Below, in pieces: positions 15,550 through 25,582 of a DNA stretch of 28,869 bases. Source of the DNA: Acidobacteriota bacterium (lineage in GTDB: Bacteria; Acidobacteriota; Vicinamibacteria; Vicinamibacterales; Vicinamibacteraceae); contig JAEZCY010000272.1 of the NCBI GenBank assembly GCA_023429845.1, positions 1-28,869 on the forward strand. The letters are read 5' to 3'. A program made the position numbers and the translations under genes. How positions within the stretch are numbered: the stretch's first letter is position 1; every line of letters starts with the position of its first letter. The notes under the pieces were generated by a model. It was not told where the DNA came from. It was given only the letters and a program-made list of their open reading frames with translations, and made no database searches.

Positions 15550-15629
15550 GCGGACCTCTCGGCGGGCTCCAAAGCCGGAGCAGGGCACACTCGGCGGCGG
15601 GCGCACTTCCTCATTCCGCCCTTCGGGTG

Positions 15630-15635
15630 AATAAT
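15630..15635 (+). promoter_or_regulatory. -10 element of the fadN-type gene
   Basis: AATAAT ends 9 nt before GTG 15645, so transcription would begin about three bases upstream of the start codon. It is divergent from the promoter at 15544-15549 within the 109-nt space between the two genes. Confidence 0.4.
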
Positions 15636-15644
15636 CGCTCCGTC

Positions 15645-17954
15645 GTGTCGATTCCCCTTCGCACCGCCATCGTCGTCGGCGCCGGCACGATGGGCGCCCA
15701 GATCGCGGCCCACCTGGCCAACGCCGGCGTGACCGTCCAGCTCGTGGACGTGGACGACGCGACGGCACGCGCAGGCTGGAAGCGAGCGCGCGCGCTCAAG
15801 CCGGCCCCGCTGTTCACGCAGGCGCATGCGGCCCTCGTGCGAACCGGGGCAACCGACGACGCGGATTTCGGCGCGGCCGACTGGATCATCGAGGCCATCG
15901 TCGAGCGGCCGGAACCGAAACGGCAGCTCTTCGAGCGCATCGATCGCGAGCGAGGCCCTCGCACGGTGGTGAGCTCGAACACCTCGGGCCTGCCGCTTGC
16001 GAGCCTGGTCGAGGGCCGCTCCGAGGCATTCGGCCGTCATTTCGTCGGTACCCACTTCTTCAACCCACCTCGCTACATGGCGCTCGTCGAGGTCATCCCG
16101 GTGGCCCCGACCTCCGACGACACCATCGCCCGGGTGCGCCACTGGCTCGACGTACGGCTCGGACGCAGCGTCGTCGTCGCGAAGGATTCGCCCAACTTCA
16201 TCGCCAACCACATCGGCCTGTTCGGGCTGTTCAAGGTGCTGCAGGCATGGGAGGAGGGCGCGGCCGACATCGAGACGATCGAGGCGCTCACGGGGCCGTT
16301 GATCGGACGTCCGAAGAGCGCGACATTCCGCACCATCGACATCACGGGGCTCGACGTGGCGGCGCAGGTGGCGCGCAACTTCGTCGAGCGGACCGGGAAC
16401 CCGGGGTTGCGGGCGCTCTTCACGACCGGACCACGCATCAGCGGCATGCTCGAGCGCGGCTGGATTGGCGAGAAGGCGGGACAGGGTTTCTTCAGACGGG
16501 TGAAGGGTGCCGGTGACGCGTCCGATATCCTCGTGCTCGACCCGGCGACCTTCGAGTACGTCGCGCGGACGGAAACGCGGCGACCGTTCCTCGAGAGGCT
16601 GCGCGAGCAGCGCGGCGGCGCCGCCGGTCGCATCAAGGCGCTGATGCTCGGCAACGGCCCGGAGTCGGCTTTCACGAGAGCGACGCTCGGCGAGACGCTG
16701 CTCTACGCCGCTCGTGTCTGGCAGGACATCGCCTGGCACATCGACGATGTGGATCGCGCCATGCGGTGGGGCTTCGGCTGGGAGCTCGGTCCGTTCGAGA
16801 TCATCGATGCGATCGGCATCCGGGAACTGCTGCAGGCGGTCGGACCCGCAAACGGAGGAGCGGCAGCCGACGTCCCGGCACTGCTCGGCGAGGCGCTCGA
16901 GAGCGGCCGCAACACGCTGCGCGAGCCGGGCACGTTCAGGGCCGAACCGGCTGCGCTGCTCGTGCTCGCCAACGCGCGCGAGCGCAATGCCGTTGTCGTC
17001 TCCAACGCGGCGGCGTCGGTGGTCGACACCGGTGACGGCATCTTCGCTGTCGAACTGCACTCGAAGATGAACGCGATCGGCGGCGATACGCTGGCGATGA
17101 TCGCCGCGGGCATCGAGCGGGCCGAGCATGATGGCGTCGGGCTCATCGTGGCGACACAGGCGCAGGCGTTCTCCGCGGGCGCCAACCTGATGCTGCTGCT
17201 GATGGAAGCGCAGGACGGCGAGTGGGAGGCCATCGACGCGATGGTCCGGGCGTTCCAGCGCACCGTCCTGTCGTTGCGCGATGCGCAGGTGCCGGTGGTG
17301 CTGGCGATCAACGGCCTCACGCTCGGCGGCGCCTGCGAGATGACGCTGCACGCGTGCGGCGTGCAGGCCGCGGCCGAGACGTACGTCGGCCTGGTGGAGG
17401 TCGGGGTCGGGCTCATTCCAGCCGGGTGTGGCACAAAGGAGATGCTGTGGCGTGCCGTGCAGCGCCGCCCGTCGCCGCAGGCCGACGCGCTGCCATTCGT
17501 CCAGCAGGTGTTCGAGACGATCGGGTTCGGCAAGGTCTCGACCAGCGCGCCGCACGCACGCGCGCTGGGACTGCTCGGTGATGGCGACGGCATCTCGATG
17601 GGCCGCGGCCGGCTCCATGCCGATGCTCGCGAACTCGTCCAGGCCCGTGCCGCCGGGTATGTCCCCGGTCGCGCGCCGGCCGCCATCCCAGTCGGTGGGG
17701 CCGACATGCTTGCGGCACTGCACCTCGGCGTACACCTTGCGCACCGCGCTGGCCGCATCAGCGACCACGACGCGACGGTTGGGCGCAAGCTCGCCTGGGT
17801 GCTCGCGGGCGGCGACCTGCCGCACGCCACAGATGTCCCGGAGTCGTATCTCCTCGATCTCGAGCGCGAAGCGTTCCTCAGCCTCTGCGGCGAGCCGAAG
17901 ACACAGGCACGCATCACCCACACGCTCGAGACGGGCAAGACGCTGAGGAATTGA
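15645..17954 (+). CDS. fadN: 3-hydroxyacyl-CoA dehydrogenase/enoyl-CoA hydratase, FadN type
   Basis: A 769-residue bifunctional beta-oxidation enzyme: hydration of trans-2-enoyl-CoA and NAD-dependent oxidation of the 3-hydroxyacyl-CoA. The dehydrogenase comes first, as in Bacillus FadN and opposite to E. coli FadB. The NAD motif GAGTMG is at 12-17, SSNTSGL at 110-116, and the catalytic pair is His137 (THFFNPP) and Glu149 (VEVIP). Residues about 450-690 form the crotonase part, with an oxyanion-type loop AFSAGANL, GLTLGGACEM and Glu585 (GLVEVGVGL). The frame is open far upstream, but GTG 15645 is preferred because the product then begins a few residues before the Rossmann strand and a -10 element lies just ahead. 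The stop overlaps the next start by one base (TGATG). Confidence 0.92.
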   Translation: MSIPLRTAIVVGAGTMGAQIAAHLANAGVTVQLVDVDDATARAGWKRARALKPAPLFTQAHAALVRTGATDDADFGAADWIIEAIVERPEPKRQLFERIDRERGPRTVVSSNTSGLPLASLVEGRSEAFGRHFVGTHFFNPPRYMALVEVIPVAPTSDDTIARVRHWLDVRLGRSVVVAKDSPNFIANHIGLFGLFKVLQAWEEGAADIETIEALTGPLIGRPKSATFRTIDITGLDVAAQVARNFVERTGNPGLRALFTTGPRISGMLERGWIGEKAGQGFFRRVKGAGDASDILVLDPATFEYVARTETRRPFLERLREQRGGAAGRIKALMLGNGPESAFTRATLGETLLYAARVWQDIAWHIDDVDRAMRWGFGWELGPFEIIDAIGIRELLQAVGPANGGAAADVPALLGEALESGRNTLREPGTFRAEPAALLVLANARERNAVVVSNAAASVVDTGDGIFAVELHSKMNAIGGDTLAMIAAGIERAEHDGVGLIVATQAQAFSAGANLMLLLMEAQDGEWEAIDAMVRAFQRTVLSLRDAQVPVVLAINGLTLGGACEMTLHACGVQAAAETYVGLVEVGVGLIPAGCGTKEMLWRAVQRRPSPQADALPFVQQVFETIGFGKVSTSAPHARALGLLGDGDGISMGRGRLHADARELVQARAAGYVPGRAPAAIPVGGADMLAALHLGVHLAHRAGRISDHDATVGRKLAWVLAGGDLPHATDVPESYLLDLEREAFLSLCGEPKTQARITHTLETGKTLRN

Positions 17955-18717
17955 TGGTGATTGCGGGACATGGCCCGACCCTCCTGCTCATCCCGGGCAT
18001 CCAGGGTCGCTGGGAATGGGCCGCGCCGGCCGTCGAGGCACTCGCGCAGCGCCTCCGGGTCGTCACCTATTCCCTGAGTGGCGAGCGCAACGTCGTGCCG
18101 CCGCTCGTTCCGCGGACGTTCGACGACCTCGTGCGTCAGGCGCTCAATGCGCTCAACCGGGTGACATCGGGGCCAGCGGTGGTCTGCGGCGTGTCGTACG
18201 GCGGGCTCGTCGCGCTGCGCCTCGCCGCGAGGCACCCGACGCGGGTGCGGGCCGTCGTCCTCGCCTCGCCGCTCAACGCCGATTTCACGCCCGACGCCCG
18301 CATCGCCCGCTGGACGAAGCACCCGCGCCTCATGGCACCGGCGTTTCTCGCAGGGTCCCCGGGCCGGATTCTGCCCGAGCTGCGGGCGGCCTATGGCAAC
18401 GGGTGGCTGAGGAATGGCGCACGCCTGCTGGCACGCGTCATCCGGGCCCCGCATTCGCCGGACCGCATGGCCGACCGGCTCCGCATGGTTGCCTGCGAGG
18501 ACCTCGTCGCCGACTGCCGGGCCGTGCGGCAACCCGCGCTGCTCGTCACGGGCGAGCCGCGCCTCGATCGCATCGTCCCTGCAGAGGCAAGCTGCCGCAT
18601 GCTGGAATGGCTGCCGGATGCACGGCACGTGACGCTGGACCGCACGGGCCACTGGGGGCTCGTGACGCGGCGTGACGAGTTCGCCCGACACATCACCGAG
18701 TTCGTGGAGTCGCTGCC

Positions 18718-18721
<4 letters not shown>
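17954..18721 (+). CDS. Alpha/beta hydrolase within the beta-oxidation operon
   Basis: A 255-residue soluble hydrolase. The nucleophile elbow GVSYGG carries Ser81. The later GEPRLDRIVP supplies the acid and TGHWG the His. The oxyanion stretch is LLIPGIQGRWEWAAP, in place of the common HG motif. The family includes esterases, thioesterases and lactonases, and the substrate cannot be read from sequence. It begins at ATG 17954 by one-base overlap with the fadN-type stop and its stop overlaps the thiolase start by four bases, so it is firmly part of the operon. That position suggests an acyl-ester or acyl-CoA hydrolase feeding or relieving beta-oxidation (inference). Confidence 0.85.
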
Positions 18722-19893
<1,172 letters not shown>

Positions 19894-19905
19894 CCGACTC
19901 CGACG

Positions 19906-20484
19906 TTGCGCGCCCTCCCCCTTCACCGCGTCCTCGTCGTAGCTGCCACGGACCGCGAACTCGCCATGTCGCAGGGGTGGCGCACGCTCCGCTGCGGCGT
20001 CGGTCCCGTTGATGCCGCCGCGGCAACGGCGGCCGCAATCGCCCACGATCGTCCCGCGGCGGTCGTGCATGTGGGGATAGCGGGCTGCCGGCGTGGCCGT
20101 GGGCTCGTACCGCCAGCGTTGGTGATAGGCACCGAGGCGCGGTACCACGACCTCGGAGTGCCGGCCACGTTGGCCCCCAACGTGGTGCTCGCGCCGGCGA
20201 TGCTCGTGGAAGCCGCCGCACGTGCGTTGCCAGGCGCCAGTCTGAGGGCGATCGGCACGAGCGCGCGGGTCGGCGGTACGACCGACACGGACGTGGAAGC
20301 GATGGAGGGATTCGCGGTGCTGCGCGCAGCGCAGCAGGCGGGCGTGCTCGCCGTCGAGGTGCGCGCCATCTCGAACGAGATCGAGGAGGGCGACCGTCGT
20401 CGATGGCAGTTCGAGCTGGCGTTCGCGGAGATCGTCGCGGCCACGCCGCGTCTTGCCGAGGAGGTGGCCCGTTGCGTGAGCTGA
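19906..20484 (+). CDS. mqnB: Futalosine hydrolase (MqnB)
   Basis: A 192-residue nucleoside-phosphorylase-fold enzyme that releases the purine base from futalosine in the alternative menaquinone pathway. The chain starts RVLVVAATDREL, continues with GVGPVDAAAATA, then VVHVGIAGCRRGRGLVPPALVIGTEARYHDLG, and carries the nucleoside-binding EAMEGFAV and ISNEIEEGDRRRW. These fit MqnB better than MTA/SAH nucleosidase, because the D/W ending is characteristic. The start is TTG 19906, 12 nt after the thiolase stop; no ATG or GTG occurs in a sensible place. The 3' end overlaps mqnD by 13 nt. Confidence 0.88.
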   Translation: MRALPLHRVLVVAATDRELAMSQGWRTLRCGVGPVDAAAATAAAIAHDRPAAVVHVGIAGCRRGRGLVPPALVIGTEARYHDLGVPATLAPNVVLAPAMLVEAAARALPGASLRAIGTSARVGGTTDTDVEAMEGFAVLRAAQQAGVLAVEVRAISNEIEEGDRRRWQFELAFAEIVAATPRLAEEVARCVS

Positions 20485-21248
20485 CCTTCGGCTACTCGCC
20501 GTGCCCCAACGACACGTTCGCGTTCCACGCGCTGTCGCATGGGTTGGTCGAGATGCCGTTCCGTATCCGCCCGGTGCTCCTCGACATCGAAGAGCTCAAC
20601 CGCCGCGCGCACCACGGCGAGTTCGACCTGACGAAACTGAGTGTGGGCGCCTTCGCGGCCATCGGCGACAGGTATCGCCTCCTGCGGGCCGGGGCGGCGC
20701 TCGGGCACGGCGTCGGCCCGCTCGTCGTCGCGCGGACGCCGATGTCTCTCGAGCAGGCCGTTGCGGGTCGGGTGGCCATTCCCGGCATCGAGACCACGGC
20801 CTATCGCCTCCTCAGGCTGGCGGCGCCAACGCTCGCCAACGTGGAGGAGTTGCGGTACGACCGCATCCTCGGCGCGGTGGCCGACGGCACGGTGGACGCG
20901 GGCCTCGTGATCCACGAGAGCCGGTTCACGTACGCCGAACGCGGGCTGGTGAAGGCCGTCGATCTCGGCGAGTGGTGGGAACGGGAGACGGGGCTGCCCG
21001 TTCCGCTGGCCGGCATCTGCGCACGCGCCGACCTCGAGGAGTCGCTCGTCCGCGCCGCCGAGCAGGCGATACGCGCATCGGTCCAGCACGCCTTCGACCA
21101 CCCGGACGCGAGCCGTGAGTACGTGCGGGCGCATGCGCAGGAGATGTCCGACGATGTCTGTGCGCGGCACATCGCGCTGTACGTGAACGCGCACAGCCTC
21201 GACATCGGCGACGACGGCATGCGCGCCATCGCGCGCCTTGTCGGGTAG
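20472..21248 (+). CDS. mqnD: 1,4-dihydroxy-6-naphthoate synthase (MqnD)
   Basis: A 258-residue periplasmic-binding-protein-fold enzyme converting cyclic dehypoxanthinylfutalosine to 1,4-dihydroxy-6-naphthoate. The family signature SPCPNDTFAFHAL lies at the N-terminus, followed by DIEELNRRA, DLTKLSVGAF, GHGVGPLVV, ETTAYRLLRLA and GLVIHESRFTY. SPCPNDT and the VIHESRFTY motif distinguish MqnD from its paralogue MqnA. The start TTG 20472 is supported by GAGGAGGTG immediately upstream, placed inside the end of mqnB. An ATG at 20403 is open in frame but would add 23 residues with no family match. Confidence 0.92.
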   Translation: MRELTFGYSPCPNDTFAFHALSHGLVEMPFRIRPVLLDIEELNRRAHHGEFDLTKLSVGAFAAIGDRYRLLRAGAALGHGVGPLVVARTPMSLEQAVAGRVAIPGIETTAYRLLRLAAPTLANVEELRYDRILGAVADGTVDAGLVIHESRFTYAERGLVKAVDLGEWWERETGLPVPLAGICARADLEESLVRAAEQAIRASVQHAFDHPDASREYVRAHAQEMSDDVCARHIALYVNAHSLDIGDDGMRAIARLVG

Positions 21249-21270
21249 GGCGCGGGCGCTCCGTACCTAG

Positions 21271-21290
21271 CCGTCGCCTCTGGGCGACGG
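21271..21290. terminator. Hairpin after mqnD
   Basis: CCGTCGCC-TCTG-GGCGACGG is a perfect 8-bp stem with a four-base loop, beginning 23 nt after the mqnD stop. No T-run follows, so it may instead be an RNA-stability or REP-like element. Confidence 0.45.
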
Positions 21291-21299
21291 CGGGCCCGT

Positions 21300-21331
21300 C
21301 GGCAAGGCCCGAGGGCGACGTAGCCTTGCCG
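21300..21331. repeat. Second inverted repeat in the mqnD-fadE gap
   Basis: CGGCAAGGC and GCCTTGCCG are perfect 9-bp arms separated by 14 nt. Immediately after, TACGTACGTA (21334-21343) is a 10-bp palindrome about 58 nt before the acyl-CoA dehydrogenase start. These may act as a terminator and an operator, but neither use is shown. Confidence 0.45.
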
Positions 21332-21401
21332 GGTACGTACGTAACACGACGCGAGGGCCACGCGCATCGACTGCGGCGGGCGACGTTCTAGTGAGAATCC
21401 G

Positions 21402-23174
21402 ATGATTTCCCAATCTGGCGGTACGTGGCTGCTCGGCGAGACATCGCCGACCGACGTGTTCATTCCCGAGGATCGCAGCGACGAACACCGGATGATTGCC
21501 GGCACGGCGCACGCGTTCATGGAGCAGGAGGTGATCCCGCGCCGCGATGCGCTCGAGGCGAAGGATTGGGACACCGCCCGCCGGCTGATGCAGCAGTGCG
21601 GCGCGTTGGGCCTGCTCAGCGCGGACCTGCCAGACACCTACGGCGGCGTGGGCCTCGACGTCGTCAGCTCCGTCGTCGTCTCGGAAGCCATGGGACGCCA
21701 TGCCTCGTTCGCGACGACCGCCGGCGCGCACATGGGACTCTGCATCGTGCCCATCCTGTGGTTCGGCAGCGAGCAACAGCGGACCACGTACCTGCCACGG
21801 CTGGCGGCTGGCGAGATCGTCGGAGCCTACGCACTCAGCGAAGCCGCGTCCGGCTCGGACGCGCTCGGCGCCCGCGCCACGGCCACAACCCTGCCTGACG
21901 GCGGCTACGAGCTGAACGGCGAGAAGCTCTGGATCACCAACGGCGGGTTCGCCGACCTCTACGTGGTGTTTGCCAAGGTCGACGGCGAGCATTTCACGGC
22001 CTTCCTCGTGCCACGTGGGACGCCCGGCGTGATGCCGGGACGCGAAGAGCACAAGATGGGCCTGCATGGCTCTTCGACAACGCCGCTCGTGCTCCAGGGA
22101 GCCCGGGTGGGCTCCGACGCGGTGCTCGGCGAGGTCGGCAAAGGCCACAAGGTCGCGTTCACGGTGCTCAACTACGGCCGCTTCAAGCTCGGCGCGATGA
22201 CCACGGGCGGGATGCGGCAGGCATTGCGCGACGCAGCGCGGTATGCAGGTGAGCGGCGGCAGTTCGACAGGCCCATCGCCAGCTTCGGCGCCGTCCAGAC
22301 CAAGCTCTCCGAGATGGCGGCCCGCCTCCACGCATCCGAAAGCGTGCTCTTCCGCGTGGCCGGGTCGCTCGAGCTCGGCGACGTGCCGCACGAGCGCCGG
22401 GGACCCGTCTTCGAGCAACACGCGATCGAGGCGTCGATCGTCAAGGTGCTCGCGAGCGAGGCTCTCCAGTACGTGCTCGACGAGAACATCCAGATCCACG
22501 GCGGCAACGGCTTCGTACGGGATTACCCGGCCGAGGGCTACTACCGCGATGCGCGTGTGAACCGCATCTTCGAGGGCACCAACGAGATCAACAGGCTCCT
22601 GCTGGCTGGCCAACTCGTGCGACGGGCCGCCAGGGGGGACGTGGCACTCATCGCCGCGGCGCGCGCACTGCCGGATCAGCTGCTGGCGCTGCCGCTCACC
22701 GCACCCGAGGAACCGCTGGCCATCGCGCGGCATGTCGCCGACGGATTGAAGCGGTCGGTGGTGCTGCTCCTCGGTGCGGCGATGCAGAAGTACGCCGAGT
22801 CCATCGCCGACGAGCAGGAGGTGTTGACGTGGATCGCCGACCTTGCCATCAGCGCTTATGCGGTGGACAGCGTGGCGTTGCGCGTGACGCGCCTGGCCGC
22901 TGCCCGCGGCGATGACGCACTGTCGGCGCATCGGGCCGCGGCGGTGATCACCGCGACGGAAGCTGCGCTCGCAGGCGAGGCACTGCTGCGGCGTGCCCTG
23001 CCCGCCGTGCTGGAGGGCGACATGCTGCGAATCGCGATGTCCGGCGCCCGGCGGCTGCTGAAGGTGCCGGCGCTGGACCAGCGACCGTGGCGCCGCGCAC
23101 TCGCGGCCGCTTGTGTGGCACGGCCGGGCGGTCCCTTCGGCGAGCCAGCGCGGCACGGTATGCTTGCTGGGTGA
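21402..23174 (+). CDS. fadE: Acyl-CoA dehydrogenase, FadE type
   Basis: A 590-residue FAD-dependent enzyme introducing the 2,3 double bond into acyl-CoA. The N-terminal helical domain runs to about 145 (LGLLSADLPDTYGGVG). The beta domain contains GAYALSEAASGSDA and KLWITNGGFADLYVVFAK. The C-terminal helical domain carries ARYAGERRQFDRPIASFGAVQ, QIHGGNGFVRDYPAEGYYRD and RIFEGTNEINRLL, whose EGT Glu is the expected base. About 180 further residues follow, as in long- and very-long-chain types. It lies downstream of fadN/fadA but behind hairpins, so it may have its own promoter. Its TGA overlaps the GTG of the next gene. Chain-length preference is inferred. Confidence 0.92.
   Translation: MISQSGGTWLLGETSPTDVFIPEDRSDEHRMIAGTAHAFMEQEVIPRRDALEAKDWDTARRLMQQCGALGLLSADLPDTYGGVGLDVVSSVVVSEAMGRHASFATTAGAHMGLCIVPILWFGSEQQRTTYLPRLAAGEIVGAYALSEAASGSDALGARATATTLPDGGYELNGEKLWITNGGFADLYVVFAKVDGEHFTAFLVPRGTPGVMPGREEHKMGLHGSSTTPLVLQGARVGSDAVLGEVGKGHKVAFTVLNYGRFKLGAMTTGGMRQALRDAARYAGERRQFDRPIASFGAVQTKLSEMAARLHASESVLFRVAGSLELGDVPHERRGPVFEQHAIEASIVKVLASEALQYVLDENIQIHGGNGFVRDYPAEGYYRDARVNRIFEGTNEINRLLLAGQLVRRAARGDVALIAAARALPDQLLALPLTAPEEPLAIARHVADGLKRSVVLLLGAAMQKYAESIADEQEVLTWIADLAISAYAVDSVALRVTRLAAARGDDALSAHRAAAVITATEAALAGEALLRRALPAVLEGDMLRIAMSGARRLLKVPALDQRPWRRALAAACVARPGGPFGEPARHGMLAG
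23159..23164 (+). promoter_or_regulatory. Possible -10 element for a leaderless DUF1684 transcript
   Basis: TATGCT ends 7 nt before GTG 23171, the same spacing as at 7632-7644. Two bases depart from consensus and no -35 is evident. The GTGA overlap with fadE is an alternative explanation for how this gene is translated. Confidence 0.25.
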
Positions 23175-23800
23175 GTTCCCGTTCGTGGGTCGCGAGCGCA
23201 GGACGGACCCTGCTCCTGCCGATCCTGGCGGCGTGCCTGCTGCCGGGCTGTTCCACGCAGCCGCCGACCGTCGACCACGCCACAGGCATCCGGGCGTTCC
23301 GCGCCGAGAAGGACGCGATGTTCCGCGAGGCGTCGGAATCGCCCGTGCCGCCAGGCGAGGTCGATCGATTCGTGCCGCTGGGCTACTACCCCATCGACGA
23401 GTCGTGGCGTGTGCCGGCGGCCCTGGCGCCACTCTCCGATGAGGAGTCGCCGGCCTTCGAGATGCCGACGTCCACCGGGCAGCGGCGTCAGATGCGACGC
23501 GCCGGCAAGCTGCGGTTCACGCTGAACGGGCAGACACATGCGCTCACCGCCTTCGTGTCGGCCGACGATCGCACGCGGCAGCGCCTGTTCGTGCCCTTTC
23601 GCGACACGACGGCCGGCGTCGAGACGTACGCGGCCGGGCGCTATCTCGACCTCGATCGCACGCCCACCGGGCTGTACGATCTCGATTTCAACCGCGCGTA
23701 TCAGCCCTATTGCTACTACGACGCGACGTACGACTGCCCGCTGCCGCCGCCGGAGAACCAGCTGCCGATTCCGGTTCAGGCCGGCGAGAAGTTCCGGTAG
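23171..23800 (+). CDS. DUF1684 lipoprotein
   Basis: A 209-residue predicted lipoprotein. The lipobox LLPGC places the acylated cysteine at residue 27. The start is GTG 23171, which overlaps the fadE stop by four bases (GTGA). The domain shows the DUF1684 hallmarks: FRDTTAGVETYAAGRYLDLD, LYDLDFNRAYQPYCYYDATYDCPLPPPENQL and PVQAGEK. The function of the family is unknown. The strongly conserved DFNRAYxPYC and CPLPPxEN stretches suggest a ligand-binding or catalytic pocket on the outer face of the membrane. The next gene starts 116 nt later, and that gap holds no feature I can identify. Confidence 0.88.
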   Translation: MSSRSWVASAGRTLLLPILAACLLPGCSTQPPTVDHATGIRAFRAEKDAMFREASESPVPPGEVDRFVPLGYYPIDESWRVPAALAPLSDEESPAFEMPTSTGQRRQMRRAGKLRFTLNGQTHALTAFVSADDRTRQRLFVPFRDTTAGVETYAAGRYLDLDRTPTGLYDLDFNRAYQPYCYYDATYDCPLPPPENQLPIPVQAGEKFR

Positions 23801-23916
23801 CGCGGCCGCCGCCGCAGCGCGACGAGCTCCGCCACGCTTGCGGACCTCGCCCAGCCATGCAGGCAGCGTTGCCGCCCGGCGGCCGGGATCAAAGAAAAGG
23901 AGCAGGACAACCGACC

Positions 23917-24618
23917 GTGACTCTCGCAGGCGTGATCTTCGACTTCGACGGCGTGCTCGCCGACAGCGAGCCGGTGCACCTCCACGTGTTCCAGACGGTG
24001 CTCGACTCCATCGGCATCACGCTGAGCCCGGAGGACTACTACGCTCGGTACCTCGGCTACAGCGATCGCGACGCCTTCATCCACGTGCTTCGCGACCACG
24101 GACGCGCACTGCCCGACAGCGAGCTCGACGCCTTGCTCGAGACCAAGAAGGCGTTGTTTCCACAGGCAATCGGCGACCACTCGCTCTACCCCGGGGCAGC
24201 CGAATGCGTCGCGCGCGTCGCGGCGCAGGTGCCCGTTGCGATCGCATCCGGCGCCCTGCGCGAGGAGATCGAGCTGATCCTCGATCGCAGCGGCCTGCGA
24301 TCACTCCTGCCGATCATCGTCGCCGCGGGAGAGACGCCGCGCAGCAAGCCCGCACCCGACCCGTACGCGCGGGCGTTCGAACTGCTCGTCGAGCGAGGCG
24401 ACTTGTCGGGCGGCACGCAGCCCGCCCAGGTCGTCGCCATCGAGGACTCCGAGTGGGGCCTGCAGTCGGCCCGCGGAGCAGGGCTGCGGACGATGGCCGT
24501 TCTGACCTCCTACTCCCAGGATCGCCTGCCGAGCGCCGAAGCGTGGCTGCCCTCGATCAGCGACGTCACGGTTGATAGCCTCGAGGCGCTGGTTGCCGCG
24601 GACAGGCTGCAGACATGA
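23917..24618 (+). CDS. HAD-superfamily phosphatase, subfamily IA
   Basis: A 233-residue phosphatase or phosphomutase. Motif I is DFDGVLADSEP (Asp9, Asp11), with a helical cap to about 80. Motif II is IASGA, motif III Lys in SKPAPDPY, motif IV EDSEWGLQSARGAG. The GVLADSEP, SKPxPDP and EDSxxG motifs are typical of beta-phosphoglucomutase, phosphoglycolate and related sugar-phosphate phosphatases; the substrate cannot be assigned. GTG 23917 is preferred to the in-frame ATG 23710, which would run antisense-like low-quality sequence through the end of the DUF1684 gene. AAAAGGAG lies 15 nt upstream. The stop overlaps the next start (ATGA). Confidence 0.87.
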   Translation: MTLAGVIFDFDGVLADSEPVHLHVFQTVLDSIGITLSPEDYYARYLGYSDRDAFIHVLRDHGRALPDSELDALLETKKALFPQAIGDHSLYPGAAECVARVAAQVPVAIASGALREEIELILDRSGLRSLLPIIVAAGETPRSKPAPDPYARAFELLVERGDLSGGTQPAQVVAIEDSEWGLQSARGAGLRTMAVLTSYSQDRLPSAEAWLPSISDVTVDSLEALVAADRLQT

Positions 24619-25502
24619 CGCCCGAGGACGTGCAGGCATTCGTGGCGCTCGCGCAGCGGCCCGGCGAGGACGATCTCGCCGAAGCCGCCCTGCACCTGGC
24701 GCGGCTCGAGTACCCGATGCTGCGTGTGCACGACGCCGTGGCGCAGTTGCAGCAGCTCGCCGACCGCTCCACCGCGTTCGTGCAGGCCTCGGCCGCGCCC
24801 GGCGACGTCGTCGCGCATCTGCAGCAGCTCGGTCAGTTCCTCTTCGACAGCGAGGGATTCACGGGCAACCTGAGCGACTACGAGGACCCGCGCAACAGCT
24901 TCCTGAACGACGTGCTCACCAGGCGGACCGGCATCCCGATCACGCTGTCGATCATCTATATGCACCTCGGTCGTCGCGCCGGGCTCTGGCTCGAAGGCGT
25001 GAACTTCCCCGGCCACTTCCTCGTGCGGTGCAAGGGCATGCTCGGCGACGCCGCACCGACCGAGGATCTCATCCTCGATCCGTTCCACGGCGCGATCGTG
25101 CTCACCGAACGCGATTGCGCCCGCATGCTGGCACGGCATGCCGGCGAGGATGCGCGCTTCGACAGGGTGCTGCTCGCGCCGGCCTTCAAGACGCAGATCC
25201 TCGTGCGCATGCTCGTCAACCTGAAGCGCACGTACGTCAGGATGCGCTCGTTCTCGCGGGCGCGCGACGTCTCCGACATCGTGCTCGCGCTCGACCCGGC
25301 GTCCCTGACCGAGCTCCGCGACCGCGGACTCCTGTCATACCAGATGGGTCAGTTCGGCCTGGCGCTTGCCGACCTCGAGCGATACCTGGCGCTTACCGCA
25401 CGTCACACACGCCGGGACGAGGACGACGAGTTGAAGGAGGAGTTCGAGGCCGTGTGGGAGCACGTCAAGAACCTCCGCCGCCGCGTCGCCTCGCTGAACT
25501 AG
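24615..25502 (+). CDS. SirB1-family protein: transglutaminase-like core plus TPR tail
   Basis: A 295-residue cytoplasmic protein translationally coupled to the HAD gene by ATGA. Residues about 85-185 carry the SirB1/transglutaminase-like core: DPRNSFLNDVLTRRTGIPITLSIIY, GVNFPGHFLVRC and LILDPFHGAIVL. The His and Asp of the papain-like triad are kept in PGHF and LDPF, but no cysteine is seen in the GIPITLSIIY segment where the nucleophile would stand; this is usual for the SirB1 group. Residues about 200-290 form TPR-like helices (ALDPASLTELRDRGLLSYQMG, then FGLALADLERYL). The family role is unclear; it may be a scaffold rather than an enzyme. Confidence 0.87.
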   Translation: MTPEDVQAFVALAQRPGEDDLAEAALHLARLEYPMLRVHDAVAQLQQLADRSTAFVQASAAPGDVVAHLQQLGQFLFDSEGFTGNLSDYEDPRNSFLNDVLTRRTGIPITLSIIYMHLGRRAGLWLEGVNFPGHFLVRCKGMLGDAAPTEDLILDPFHGAIVLTERDCARMLARHAGEDARFDRVLLAPAFKTQILVRMLVNLKRTYVRMRSFSRARDVSDIVLALDPASLTELRDRGLLSYQMGQFGLALADLERYLALTARHTRRDEDDELKEEFEAVWEHVKNLRRRVASLN

Positions 25503-25582
25503 CGGCTGCCCCGCGCCCAATCCCCGCCTCGTTCGACCGCCCGCCGCCCGCGCGGCACGGCGCGCATTCGCCATCCGACACT

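Noticed and set aside
14670..17921. 1083-residue minus-strand open frame
   Set aside because: It spans two unrelated real genes (antisense to the fadN-type gene, then out of frame in the NamZ fusion) and has low-complexity shadow composition.
16703..18691. 662-residue minus-strand open frame
   Set aside because: Antisense to the fadN-type gene and the alpha/beta hydrolase, both of which have clear catalytic motifs on the plus strand.
23710..23916. Upstream ATG start for the HAD phosphatase
   Set aside because: The added 69 residues overlap the DUF1684 gene, match nothing in the HAD fold, and the family normally begins a few residues before the DxD motif, as it does from GTG 23917.
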